DNA of 64,000 nt from Nitrospirillum iridis (GTDB lineage Bacteria > Pseudomonadota > Alphaproteobacteria > Azospirillales > Azospirillaceae), in contig NZ_JACIIZ010000011.1 in assembly GCF_014205765.1 (NCBI RefSeq), positions 124,001 to 188,000 on the forward strand. Direction: 5' to 3'. Under the pieces are notes generated by a model. That model was not told where the DNA came from. It worked only from the letters and a program-made list of their open reading frames with translations, and searched no databases. The translations under genes and the position numbers were made by a program. Shown piece after piece: positions 28,294 to 36,609 of this stretch. Position 1 is the first letter of the stretch, and every line of letters starts with the position of its first letter.

Positions 28294-28331
28294 GGCGATT
28301 ATCGGGCCGAAATCGCGGCCGCGATATCGCC
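28294..28331. promoter_or_regulatory. second, imperfect dyad with GCGATATCGC
   Basis: GGCGAT (28294-28299) mirrors ATCGCC (28326-28331), and GGCCG / CGGCC sit inside. The right half contains the self-complementary GCGATATCGC at 28321-28330. It starts 80 bases from the start of the perfect repeat and shares its CGATAT core. Could be a second, weaker site for the same protein. Confidence 0.35.
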
Positions 28332-28462
28332 CGGAAGTAACAATCGGAACGGCAAATGGGTTTGACCGAAACCAATTGGCCGGCCAAGTCTTCCTCCATA
28401 ATCAACAAGAGCGCCGCATACGGTTTCACAAAGAATGACCGTCGGTGAGGGAGGGAAGTGGG

Positions 28463-30967
28463 ATGAAACGGCAACTCGGGCGGACCTGCATCGGTGTCAG
28501 TTTGGTGGCACTTCTTTGCGCCAACAGTGCGCGGGCCGCGGATGATCCGCAGTCGCCGCAGGCCGCGACCGCGCCTCAACCGCAGGCGCAAGCCGCCGAG
28601 GGGCCCTACCAGATCGATGAGATCGTGGTGACCGCCCGGCGCAAGTTCGAATCCCTTGAGGATGTGCCGCTGTCCGTTCAGGCCCTGACGGTCGACACCA
28701 TTGAAAAGTACAACGTGACCAATCTCAGTGACGTCCAGAAGATCGTCCCCGGCCTGACGATGTCGCAGAACATCAACGGCTACGGCGCCGCGGCCACGAT
28801 GCGCGGTGTCGACTTCGACGTGGTGGCTAGCGCGAACAACGCGACGGTCGAGTTCTATTTGAACGACGCGCCGATTTCATCGACCATCATCTTCGCCTCC
28901 CTGTACGACGTGGCTCAGGTGGAGGTTCTGCGCGGTCCCCAGGGGACCTTACGCGGCCGGGCCTCGCCCTCCGGCTCCATCACCATCGCGACCCACAAGC
29001 CCGACCTGTCGGAATTCGGTGGCTATGCGAACCTGACGGTGAACACGGAAGGTGGCTTCAACCGGCAGGGCGCCCTGAACGTTCCCATCATTCCCGACAA
29101 GTTGGCCGTGCGTGTCGCCGCCGCCTATGACGACAACGACGCCAACAGCGTCACCAGCCTCGACAACAGCGCCAAGCCCAAGTCCCGGACCAAGAGCGGC
29201 CGCATCAGCATCGCCGCGGCGCCGACGGACTTCCTGGAACTGGACGCGACCTATGAGCGTCTCTGGAGCCATGCCATCGACTTCCAGCAGGTGGAGTCCT
29301 TCAGTCAAAGCTCGTCGACAGCGGCCGCCAGCCCGGTGCTCATCACCGCCGCCGATCGTAAGTCGATCTACGACGCGCCCTTCGATGTGACGCAGGACAA
29401 CAACATCTTCACCTGGCAGGCGACCGCGCACGCGCTGGACCAGACGCTGACGTACGTCGGTTCCTGGATGCAGCAGAACCTCTATAATTTTGAGAATGGG
29501 GATTCCGCGAACTTTTTCGACGGCAAGAACGTCCTGGGGGTCAATAGCGCGCCGGTGTCCGATTTGACCTTCGGCCAACGTGTTCACGCCCAGCAGAAGA
29601 ACGCCAGCCACGAGGTGCGCCTACAGAACGAGGAACGCCTCTTCGGCATGTTCGACTATGTCGCCGGCTTCTTTACACGCACAAGCCGGACGCCCAACGA
29701 CGTCGCGCGCGATACCCCGCTGGTGCTGGGCTATTATCCTATCGCCGGCAGCCCGTATTTCGCGAACGTCGGCTCGATGGTGCACACCACCGAAGTGGCC
29801 AGCCGCGACCGGACCGAGGAAACCTCATTCTACGGCAACCTCACCGCCTACTTATGGGACAACACGGAACTGGCCGGCGGCGCCCGCCTCATCCAGTACA
29901 AGGATGTTTCGTCCCTGGCCGTGGACGGCACGCAAATCCCCTACGCGACGCGTGACGCCGACTATACCCACGCCATCTTCAACGCCTCCCTGAAACAGCG
30001 CTTCGATGAGAACCTGATGGGCTATCTCAGCGTGGGCACTTCCTGGCGTCCCGGCGCCTTCGTGGTGGGCGACTTCAATCTCGCCGCTTCGCCGCTGGAA
30101 CAGAGCTTCATCAGCCTGAAACCCGAGACGTCGACCTCCTATGAGGCCGGCTTGAAATCCGAATGGTTCGACAAGAAGGTCACGCTGAACCTGGCCGCCT
30201 ATCTGCAGGACTTCGACAACTACCCGTACCGGGTGGGTGGGAACGGCGTGTACTTCATCAATACCAGCTACGTCTCGAACGCGCTGGTGCAGAACGTGTC
30301 GCAGTTCAACTTCGCCGGCGCGGTGCCGGTTCGGGTTTATGGTGTCGAGGCCGAACTGGCCTATCGCCCCGTCCCGAACTGGTTCCTGGCCGGCACGCTG
30401 AACTACGCCGATGGCCGGATCCAGAACGGCGTCGTGCCGTGTAACGACCTGAACGGTGACGGAGTCCCGGACACGAACCTGACAGCGGCGCCGACGTTGG
30501 CCCAGCTGCGGGCCGTGGTGGGGGCCAACAACCTCTCCTCGTGCAAGGTCAACTACCGTTCCTCGTCCTCCTCGCCCTGGAGCGGCACGCTCCAGTCGGA
30601 GTATTCGCAGTCGCTCGGCAACAACGTCCAAGGCTTCGTACGCGGCCTGCTGAGCTGGAAAGGTGAATCGCAGAACGATCCGACCAACAGTTATGACGAT
30701 CTGGGCTCCTATGCGCTGCTGGATCTTTATTTCGGCGTCCGCGCGCCCGACAGCGCCTGGGAGCTGTCTTTGTTCGCGAAGAACCTGACCGGGGTGGAGA
30801 AGGTGCTGACCCGCAGCAACGGCCAGCTGTCGACGGCCTACCAGGTGGTCAACGTTTCCAACTTAACCTCCACAGCGGCGGCGGCGAATGGGTCCTATAC
30901 CGGCATCACCACGACGGTGCCTCGCGTGTTCGGCTTCAGCCTCCGGTATTCGTTCGGTTCGCGCTGA
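28463..30967 (+). CDS. TonB-dependent outer membrane receptor
   Basis: 834 residues from the ATG at 28463 (GGGAGGGAAGTGGG upstream). Signal peptide MKRQLGRTCIGVSLVALLC... ending at ARA; a linker rich in Pro/Gln/Ala; then the plug YQIDEIVVTARRKFESLEDVP and VEVLRGPQGTLRGRASPSGSI. The barrel ends FGFSLRYSFGSR, one residue past the usual terminal aromatic. Long periplasmic or outer loops explain the size. Followed by a strong terminator, so it is probably transcribed alone. Substrate unknown; the divergent ferredoxin pair and the downstream acyltransferase suggest an organic compound. Confidence 0.94.
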   Translation: MKRQLGRTCIGVSLVALLCANSARAADDPQSPQAATAPQPQAQAAEGPYQIDEIVVTARRKFESLEDVPLSVQALTVDTIEKYNVTNLSDVQKIVPGLTMSQNINGYGAAATMRGVDFDVVASANNATVEFYLNDAPISSTIIFASLYDVAQVEVLRGPQGTLRGRASPSGSITIATHKPDLSEFGGYANLTVNTEGGFNRQGALNVPIIPDKLAVRVAAAYDDNDANSVTSLDNSAKPKSRTKSGRISIAAAPTDFLELDATYERLWSHAIDFQQVESFSQSSSTAAASPVLITAADRKSIYDAPFDVTQDNNIFTWQATAHALDQTLTYVGSWMQQNLYNFENGDSANFFDGKNVLGVNSAPVSDLTFGQRVHAQQKNASHEVRLQNEERLFGMFDYVAGFFTRTSRTPNDVARDTPLVLGYYPIAGSPYFANVGSMVHTTEVASRDRTEETSFYGNLTAYLWDNTELAGGARLIQYKDVSSLAVDGTQIPYATRDADYTHAIFNASLKQRFDENLMGYLSVGTSWRPGAFVVGDFNLAASPLEQSFISLKPETSTSYEAGLKSEWFDKKVTLNLAAYLQDFDNYPYRVGGNGVYFINTSYVSNALVQNVSQFNFAGAVPVRVYGVEAELAYRPVPNWFLAGTLNYADGRIQNGVVPCNDLNGDGVPDTNLTAAPTLAQLRAVVGANNLSSCKVNYRSSSSSPWSGTLQSEYSQSLGNNVQGFVRGLLSWKGESQNDPTNSYDDLGSYALLDLYFGVRAPDSAWELSLFAKNLTGVEKVLTRSNGQLSTAYQVVNVSNLTSTAAAANGSYTGITTTVPRVFGFSLRYSFGSR

Positions 30968-30997
30968 CCGGCGGCTTAAGGACGCTTCACGACAGGG

Positions 30998-31027
30998 GGC
31001 CGGCCAGCACTGTTGGCCGGCCTTTTT
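30998..31027 (+). terminator. intrinsic terminator after the TonB receptor gene
   Basis: GGCCGGCCA (30998-31006) pairs perfectly with TGGCCGGCC (31014-31022) across a 7-base loop, followed immediately by TTTTT (31023-31027). This is a textbook rho-independent terminator and separates the receptor from the acyltransferase gene at 31074, which must then have its own promoter or rely on read-through. Confidence 0.88.
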
Positions 31028-31073
31028 CGGAATACCGCCAGGATGGGCGGCGCGTTGGGAAAGGATAGGGGTG

Positions 31074-31832
31074 ATGGGCGAGAACAGAACCGGCTTGCTG
31101 GACGGGCTGCCCCCATGGCCCGAGGTGGACCATGCCGCGTTCGGTCCTGTGGAACGCCGGCCGCTCAGCCGCGTCCAGCAACTGACTGGTGGCTTCCTGG
31201 CGCGGAATTGGGTTGCGATACCCCACGTCACCCACAATGACGAGGCCGATGTGACGGCGCTGGAGGCGGCGCGCACATCCTGGAACCGGGACCATCCCGA
31301 TCGCAAGTTGACCTTGCTGGTGCCGCTGATCAAGGCGGTCGCGGCGGCGCTTGCCGCGCACCCCCAGTTCAACGCCTCAATAGAGAACGGTGGCAAGGCG
31401 CTGATTTTCAAGAAATATGTGCACATCGGCGTCGCCGTCGACACCCCCGGCGGTCTTTTCGTCCCCGTGATCCGGGATTGTGATCGCAAGCCGGTGACCG
31501 AGATCGCGGCGGAACTGTCCACCCTGTCCGAGCGGGCCCGGACCAAGGGCCTGCCGATGGCCGACATGTCTGGCGGCTGTTTCACCGTCACATCGTTGGG
31601 GCATATCGGCGGCACCACCTTCACGCCCATCATCAACGCGCCCGAGGTCGCGATCCTGGGCCTGACCCGCCTCATCGACCGCCCCGCGCCCGGTGAGGGG
31701 GGGGCGGTGATCTGGCGGCGGATGCTGCCGCTGTCGCTCAGTTACGACCACCGCGTGATCAATGGCGCGGACGCGGCCCGCTTCACCCGCCATGTCGCCA
31801 ACACGCTGATGGCCGCGCCCGAGTTTTCATGA
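31074..31832 (+). CDS. 2-oxoacid dehydrogenase E2 acyltransferase, catalytic core only
   Basis: 252 residues, about half the length of a normal E2. Only the catalytic domain is present: RRPLSRVQQLTGGFLARNW start, then FVPVIRDCDRKPVTEIAAEL, FTVTSLGHIGGTTFTPIINAPEVAILGL and SLSYDHRVINGADAARF. The catalytic His is H226; the following HRVxDG Asp is Asn (N230), a variant I recall from some pseudomonad AceF proteins. No lipoyl domain and no E1/E3-binding domain. A free lipoyl protein and E1 subunits are encoded at 44551-46802, so this core probably completes that complex. The ATG at 31074 is preceded by AAAGGATAGGGG. Confidence 0.9.
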   Translation: MGENRTGLLDGLPPWPEVDHAAFGPVERRPLSRVQQLTGGFLARNWVAIPHVTHNDEADVTALEAARTSWNRDHPDRKLTLLVPLIKAVAAALAAHPQFNASIENGGKALIFKKYVHIGVAVDTPGGLFVPVIRDCDRKPVTEIAAELSTLSERARTKGLPMADMSGGCFTVTSLGHIGGTTFTPIINAPEVAILGLTRLIDRPAPGEGGAVIWRRMLPLSLSYDHRVINGADAARFTRHVANTLMAAPEFS

Positions 31833-31893
31833 GGTTGGTGAAGACAAGGAAATTGTGGGTGGCTGTTGACCGGGTGACGATGAGCTGACGGCG

Positions 31894-32880
31894 TCAGGCA
31901 ACCTTGGCGGCCAATTCCTGTTCGCGTTCGCGATATTCCTTCGGCGCCACGCCGAACTTGGTCTTGAACATGCGGCTGAAATGGGCGCTGCTCTTGAAGC
32001 CGACCTGGTAGGCGATCTCGCAGACGAGGTGCTGCTTCATCGCGGGATCCCGGAGCCAGGCCTGAGCCATTTCCACCCGCCTCTCCCAGACGAGGTTGGA
32101 GAAGGACAGCCCGTTCTTCTTCAGGATCTGGCAGAAATACCGCAGAGAGATGCCGCAACGGTCCGCGACCATTTTGGCGTTCAGATCCGGGTTGGCGAAG
32201 TGCTGGCTGATGTAGAGGGTGATGTCGGACAGCCGCCGTTCCACGATGGAGCTACGGTGGCCCAGGTCGCCGGCCTCCCGCGCTATCGATCGGCCAAGGC
32301 CGGTCAGCAGGGGCTGGACCAGCTGTTCGGCGATGTCGGTGTCGATCTGGTCGCCGCCCTCAAACAGCAGGGTGAATATCCGTTCGGCCAGGAAAAGGTC
32401 GCCTTTGAAGGTGGGAAAGGGCTTTCCGGCCTCCAGCGCGTCGGGGATGATGGCGTACAGGCGGTGCGCGGGCACCACCACATGCATCACCTCCAGACAG
32501 CCGCCTTGGTCGGGCATCAGCTCCATGTAGAACGGGCGGCAGGACCGGGTGATGGTGCATTCATCTGGATTGATGGTGTGCTTGGCGCCGGGGTAGGAGA
32601 TGATGACCTGCCCGCGACGCACGAACCAGAAGACGGTCACGTTGGTCTTGTCACTGCGGATGTGCGACCAGGATCGGCGGAAAGCGAGGCCGGAGCGGGA
32701 GGTCAGCTTGTAGATGCCGTATTCGCCCGCCACGCTTTTTTCGATGCGCATGTCGACTTCCCGTGTCGACAAAGGCTTGAGGTCGCCTTCGTAATAATCG
32801 GCGTTGTTCTTTCCTCTGAACTCATGCCGACGAATTTCATGGTTGGCCGTATTCATGTCGAAAGCCAAGACGGGCATCAT
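31894..32880 (-). CDS. AraC-family transcriptional regulator (FeaR-like)
   Basis: 328 residues, starting ATGATG with AAGGGTAGG immediately upstream. The N-terminal part (about 60-200) is an AraC-binding-like domain (VTVFWFVRRGQVIISYPG, then HVVVPAHRLYAIIPD). The C-terminal helix-turn-helix pair contains KMVADRCGISLRYFCQILKKNG and VCEIAYQVGFKSSAHFSRMFKTKFGVAPKEYRE. It lies downstream of the molybdenum hydroxylase and PQQ dehydrogenase genes on the same strand, so it most likely regulates that cluster or the divergent genes beyond it. Confidence 0.92.
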   Translation of the reverse strand: MMPVLAFDMNTANHEIRRHEFRGKNNADYYEGDLKPLSTREVDMRIEKSVAGEYGIYKLTSRSGLAFRRSWSHIRSDKTNVTVFWFVRRGQVIISYPGAKHTINPDECTITRSCRPFYMELMPDQGGCLEVMHVVVPAHRLYAIIPDALEAGKPFPTFKGDLFLAERIFTLLFEGGDQIDTDIAEQLVQPLLTGLGRSIAREAGDLGHRSSIVERRLSDITLYISQHFANPDLNAKMVADRCGISLRYFCQILKKNGLSFSNLVWERRVEMAQAWLRDPAMKQHLVCEIAYQVGFKSSAHFSRMFKTKFGVAPKEYREREQELAAKVA

Positions 32881-33023
32881 CCTACCCTTTCTTCTGCGGG
32901 AGCCTTTACGGCGATCCCCATCATAGGAGGATGGCTTTCACGGACAAGCTGGATCGCAGGTCCAGAAACGTGGAATCGCTTGAGCGATATGTACCGGGTG
33001 TCAACAGCCACCCGTCCCCACTA

Positions 33024-33338
33024 TCAGGCATCGACCTCGATCCAGGCGTCGACGATGCGGGCGGCGTAGACCTGGATGGGTTGTTTGGCTGGCGGGTTCT
33101 TGGCCTTGCCGGTGGCCAAGTCGAACCGGGCGCCATGGACGGGGCAGGCGATCCAGCCGTTCCCCAGGCGTCCGCATTCCAGTTTCTCGTCCGCGTGCGA
33201 GCAGATGTTGGAAACGGCATGCAACTGGCCATTCCAGTTACAGATCAGGATGGATTTTCCGTTGATCTCCACCGCTTTCTTGGCGCCGTGGGGCACCTCG
33301 TCCGCGGGCAAGGCGCGCACAAAGCTTTCCGAAGTCAT
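33024..33338 (-). CDS. Rieske [2Fe-2S] ferredoxin
   Basis: 104 residues from the ATG at 33338, with GGGAGG 13-15 bases upstream. The two Rieske motifs are CSH (in NICSHADEKLE) and CPVH (in WIACPVHGARFD), giving Cys-x-His and Cys-x2-His ligands. BphF/NirD-like size. Small Rieske ferredoxins feed electrons to ring-hydroxylating oxygenases; the oxygenase in this window is at 56045, about 23 kb away. Its local neighbours are the molybdenum hydroxylase and an AraC regulator. Confidence 0.9.
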   Translation of the reverse strand: MTSESFVRALPADEVPHGAKKAVEINGKSILICNWNGQLHAVSNICSHADEKLECGRLGNGWIACPVHGARFDLATGKAKNPPAKQPIQVYAARIVDAWIEVDA

Positions 33339-33367
33339 GACGGTCTTTTTCTGCCTCCCGGCACACC

Positions 33368-33386
33368 GGCGCCCGGGACGGGCGCC
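33368..33386. repeat. GC-rich hairpin upstream of the Rieske gene
   Basis: GGCGCCC (33368-33374) pairs with GGGCGCC (33380-33386) around a 5-base loop. On the minus strand it lies after the molybdenum hydroxylase stop and just before the Rieske ribosome site. No T run, so it may be an attenuating structure rather than a full terminator. Confidence 0.4.
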
Positions 33387-33481
33387 TGTGATTTTGAATA
33401 GCATCCAGGCGCCGGCCCGCGAATGACGGTACGCGTGATCGATCTTGTCTGGCTTGGTTGGGGGACTCTCAGCAAGAGGGC

Positions 33482-35749
33482 TCAGATCCAGCGCAGATCA
33501 TGCCTGCTGAACGGGGTGCCGCGTACCCGCTTGCCGATGGCGCTGAAGATCGCGTTGCCCACCGCGGCGCTGACCGGGCCCACCGGCGCTTCTCCGACGA
33601 TGTCCATCCGGGAATGGCCAGACAAGGCGTCGAAATGGATGTCGATGGGCGGCGTGTCGGCCAGGCGGAGCATGGGGTACTGGTCGAAGTTGGCCTCCAC
33701 GACGGCGCCGTCCACCAGCGTCAGTTCCTCCTGCAGGGCGGCGTTCAGGCCGAACAGTGTGCCCCCCTCCAGCTGCGCGGCGACGGCGTCGCGATTGGCC
33801 ACCCGGCCGCAGTCGAAAGCGACATCGATCTTCTTCACCCGGATCTCGCCCGCCGGGCTGACTGCGACATGCGCGACGGTGCAGACAATGGTGCCCATGG
33901 CGTGCACCGCCGCCTGGGGCCAACCGGAAATGGCGATGCCCAGGCCTTCGCCGCGCGGCAGCTGACGCCCCCAGCCGGCGTGCCGGGCGGCGGTGCGCAG
34001 ACAGTCGCTCCAGGACTGGTCCCACGTGTTCACCAGCCGCAGCCGATAGTCCAGCGGATCGGCGCCCGCCGCGTGGGCGCATTCGTCGATGAAGGTCTCC
34101 ACGATGAAGGCGTGTGAGTTGTAGCAGGGGCCACGCCAAGCCCCGTTCAGCACGTGAACGGGCTGCGCGCTGGATCGGATCAGCACGTTGGGCACGATGC
34201 CGCTGGTGAAATACGGCACATCATCGAAGCCCATGGTCAGGTGGAAGGTCGGGCGACTTCCGGTGAAGCAGGCCTCCGCTTCCACCGCCGCCGGAAGGCC
34301 GGTGCCGTCATCCAGCACCGCCCGGAAGCGGCTGGTGATGGGCGTGCGATAGCGGCCTTGGCGGAAGCATTCCTCACGGGACCAGATGGTCTTCACCGGC
34401 ACGCCCGGATAGGCCTTGGCCACCGCCACGGCCATGCGCACGTCGTCGGCCTGGGTCCGCCGGCCGAAGCCGCCGCCGACGAAGGTCTGATGCAGCTTGA
34501 CGCTTTCCGGCGGCAGGCCGGTCTCATCGATCACCACCCAATAGGCCTGCTGCTGGTCCTGCGTCGGGCACCACACTTCCGCGCCGTCGGCCGTCACCAG
34601 CGCCGTGGCGTTCAGTGGCTCCATCGCGGCGTTTTCGCAATAGGGCGTGGCGTAGACGCCGTCGACCACGCGGGCGCCGCTGGTGGCCGCCACATCGCCG
34701 GCTTTGCGCAGGACGCGGCCCTCCGCCTTGTCCAGGCGGGCGTCGACCGCCGCACGGATATGCTCCACCGTCGCGAAGGCGGCGGCGGCGGGATTGGCGT
34801 CCCAGTCTACGGGCAGGGCGTCCAGGGCCATCTTCGCCTGCCAGTAATGATCGGCGATCACGGCAACGCCCCATTGCGCCGTGGTGTCACCCAGGGTGAA
34901 GGTGGCCTTCGGCCTGATCGGCGCCCCCTTGGTGTTGGCCGGATCGATGATCACCACGGCGCGCACGCCCGGCATGCCGCGCACGGCGTCGGCGTCGACG
35001 CTTTTTACTTTGCCGCCGTGCACCGGTGGTTGCCGCAGGGCGGCGTGCACCATGCCCGGCTGCCGGACGTCGATGCCGAACACCAGACGGCCCGTTACGA
35101 TGTCAGGGGTGTTCAGCTTGGCCGGCGACGCCTTGCCCAGGAAGGTCCAGTCGCTCTCGGGTTTCAGGGTCGGCTCGACCGCCAGTTCGACCCTGGCGGC
35201 CTCCGCCGCCACTTGGCCGTAGCGCAGCCGGCGGCCGGTCGGCTTATGGGTCAGCACGCCGTCCTGGGCATCGATGTCGGCCGCAGCGGCTTTCCAGCGG
35301 GTGGCGGCGGCGACCTTCAGCCGTTCCCGCGCGCTGGCGCCCAGTTGCAGCGCTCGCTTCATGCGCTGGCGGTCCGTCCCGTGCCCGGCGAAGAAAGGCA
35401 GGAAGCCGGCACTGTAAACCCCCTTTTCCAGATAGTCCCGATGGATGGCGCCGAACTCGACCCTGACCCGGGACCAGGCGCAGGCCAGTTCTTCGGTCAC
35501 ATTCATGGCGACCTGGGTCATGGCGCCGTTGCCGATTTCCGGTGTCGGCACACGGATGATGACGGTATCGTCGCGGCCGATCACCACCCAGGCGGAGAAC
35601 TCGGCCCCCGCGCCATCGGCGCCGCTGGCGGCGGGGGGCATGATGCCGAGCGCCATGCCGCCCGCCGTGGCGGACACGGACAGAAGAAAGGCGCGGCGGC
35701 TGAGGCTGAGCGCCGCCCCCATTGCCGTGTCAGGCGCGGTATCAGCCAT
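33482..35749 (-). CDS. molybdopterin-binding subunit of a xanthine-oxidase-family hydroxylase (isoquinoline 1-oxidoreductase beta type)
   Basis: 755 residues. The N-terminus carries a twin-arginine-like signal (SRRAFLLSVSATAGG), so the enzyme is probably exported folded to the periplasm. The molybdopterin domain shows FVGGGFGRRTQADD, NGAWRGPCYNSHAF and a C-terminal GEAPVGPVSAAVGNAI, where the catalytic Glu is expected. Such enzymes hydroxylate N-heterocycles or oxidise aldehydes using water. It overlaps the upstream small [2Fe-2S] subunit gene by 8 bases. A cytochrome c electron acceptor, usual for this group, could be the PQQ dehydrogenase heme domain or be encoded elsewhere. Confidence 0.92.
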   Translation of the reverse strand: MADTAPDTAMGAALSLSRRAFLLSVSATAGGMALGIMPPAASGADGAGAEFSAWVVIGRDDTVIIRVPTPEIGNGAMTQVAMNVTEELACAWSRVRVEFGAIHRDYLEKGVYSAGFLPFFAGHGTDRQRMKRALQLGASARERLKVAAATRWKAAAADIDAQDGVLTHKPTGRRLRYGQVAAEAARVELAVEPTLKPESDWTFLGKASPAKLNTPDIVTGRLVFGIDVRQPGMVHAALRQPPVHGGKVKSVDADAVRGMPGVRAVVIIDPANTKGAPIRPKATFTLGDTTAQWGVAVIADHYWQAKMALDALPVDWDANPAAAAFATVEHIRAAVDARLDKAEGRVLRKAGDVAATSGARVVDGVYATPYCENAAMEPLNATALVTADGAEVWCPTQDQQQAYWVVIDETGLPPESVKLHQTFVGGGFGRRTQADDVRMAVAVAKAYPGVPVKTIWSREECFRQGRYRTPITSRFRAVLDDGTGLPAAVEAEACFTGSRPTFHLTMGFDDVPYFTSGIVPNVLIRSSAQPVHVLNGAWRGPCYNSHAFIVETFIDECAHAAGADPLDYRLRLVNTWDQSWSDCLRTAARHAGWGRQLPRGEGLGIAISGWPQAAVHAMGTIVCTVAHVAVSPAGEIRVKKIDVAFDCGRVANRDAVAAQLEGGTLFGLNAALQEELTLVDGAVVEANFDQYPMLRLADTPPIDIHFDALSGHSRMDIVGEAPVGPVSAAVGNAIFSAIGKRVRGTPFSRHDLRWI

Positions 35750-36227
35750 GGCTCACCTTCCCGCCGGTTCCCGGCGGCTGCTGGGCCGCCCGCCGCAGCG
35801 CCGCCCGCACGCGGGGATAGGTGCCGCAGCGGCAGATGTTCGACAGGGCATTGTCGATCTCGGCGTCCGTCGGGTGGGGCGAGGTCTTCAGCAGGCCGGC
35901 CGCCGTCATCAGCATTCCGGCTTGGCAATAGCCACACTGGGGCACGTTCATCTCGGCCCACAGCTTCTGCAGGACGTGGTCACCATCGCGGGAAAGCCCC
36001 TCGATGGTGACCACGTCGGCGCCCCGCAGCGTTTCCAGAGGCACCTGGCAGGACCGCACCGCCTGCCCGTTGAGGTGCACTGTGCAGGCGCCGCACTGGG
36101 CAATGCCGCAACCGTATTTGGTGCCGGTGAGGCCGAGATGATCGCGCAGAACCCAGAGCAGTGGCGTCGATGGATGGGCATCCAGCGTGCGTGCCGTGCC
36201 GTTCACGCGAAACCTTATGACGGTCAT
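35742..36227 (-). CDS. [2Fe-2S] subunit of a xanthine-oxidase-family hydroxylase (isoquinoline 1-oxidoreductase alpha type)
   Basis: 161 residues. Two cluster-binding regions are visible: plant-type GCGIAQCGACTVH with a later SCQVPL Cys, and CGYCQAGMLM plus ICRCGTYPRVR in the C-terminal four-helix domain. It moves electrons from the molybdenum centre of the large subunit to an external acceptor. No export signal of its own, so co-export with the Tat-tagged partner is likely. It is transcribed between the small secreted protein gene and the large subunit. Confidence 0.93.
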   Translation of the reverse strand: MTVIRFRVNGTARTLDAHPSTPLLWVLRDHLGLTGTKYGCGIAQCGACTVHLNGQAVRSCQVPLETLRGADVVTIEGLSRDGDHVLQKLWAEMNVPQCGYCQAGMLMTAAGLLKTSPHPTDAEIDNALSNICRCGTYPRVRAALRRAAQQPPGTGGKVSHG

Positions 36228-36263
36228 TCCGGCCCCTTTCTCGATCAGGGTGGGTGCATGCGT

Positions 36264-36584
36264 TCAGGGTTTGGGCGTCACCTTTGCCAATTCAGCGTCG
36301 ATCTTGACCAGCAGATCGTCCGAGAACTTGTCCGGGGCATAGGCCTGGACCTGCTTCAGGGTCATGGCCCGGGCCTGCTCGAACTGCGGATTGGCCACGG
36401 TGTCGGGAATGAACTTCACCAGCACGGCCTTGGTCTGCGCGTTGTCCAGCAGGGTGCCGATATCGGTTTCCGAGGTCGAGTAGGCGGGGGCGGCAGCCGT
36501 GGTGGTGGTGGCCGGGGCGGCGCCGGCGGCACCGGCCATCAGCAGGGCGGCGGCGACCATCGCGGCGAATAGGGACGTCTTCAT
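36264..36584 (-). CDS. small secreted protein, unknown
   Basis: 106 residues with a clear signal peptide (MKTSLFAAMVAAALLMAGAAGA, cleavage after AGA or AAP). The mature part has a Thr/Ala-rich linker then a helical segment (IGTLLDNAQTKAVLVKFIPDTVANP and ARAMTLKQVQAYAPDKFSDD). Small proteins of this type occur beside PQQ dehydrogenase genes in related bacteria, which matches here (the dehydrogenase ends 25 bases upstream). Family function unknown to me. Confidence 0.72.
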   Translation of the reverse strand: MKTSLFAAMVAAALLMAGAAGAAPATTTTAAAPAYSTSETDIGTLLDNAQTKAVLVKFIPDTVANPQFEQARAMTLKQVQAYAPDKFSDDLLVKIDAELAKVTPKP

Positions 36585-36609
36585 GATGCTTCCTTTCGGG
36601 GGCTGTGGG

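Larger units (their letters stand above)
28082..28462. promoter_or_regulatory. divergent intergenic region, ferredoxin operon / TonB receptor
   Basis: About 380 bases without a gene. It holds two dyad elements, listed separately (28214-28239 and 28294-28331). Nothing like a clear -10/-35 pair was found on either strand. Confidence 0.6.

Noticed and set aside
32931-33401. Plus-strand open frame across the Rieske ferredoxin region
   Set aside because: It is antisense to the clear Rieske gene and has no family features.
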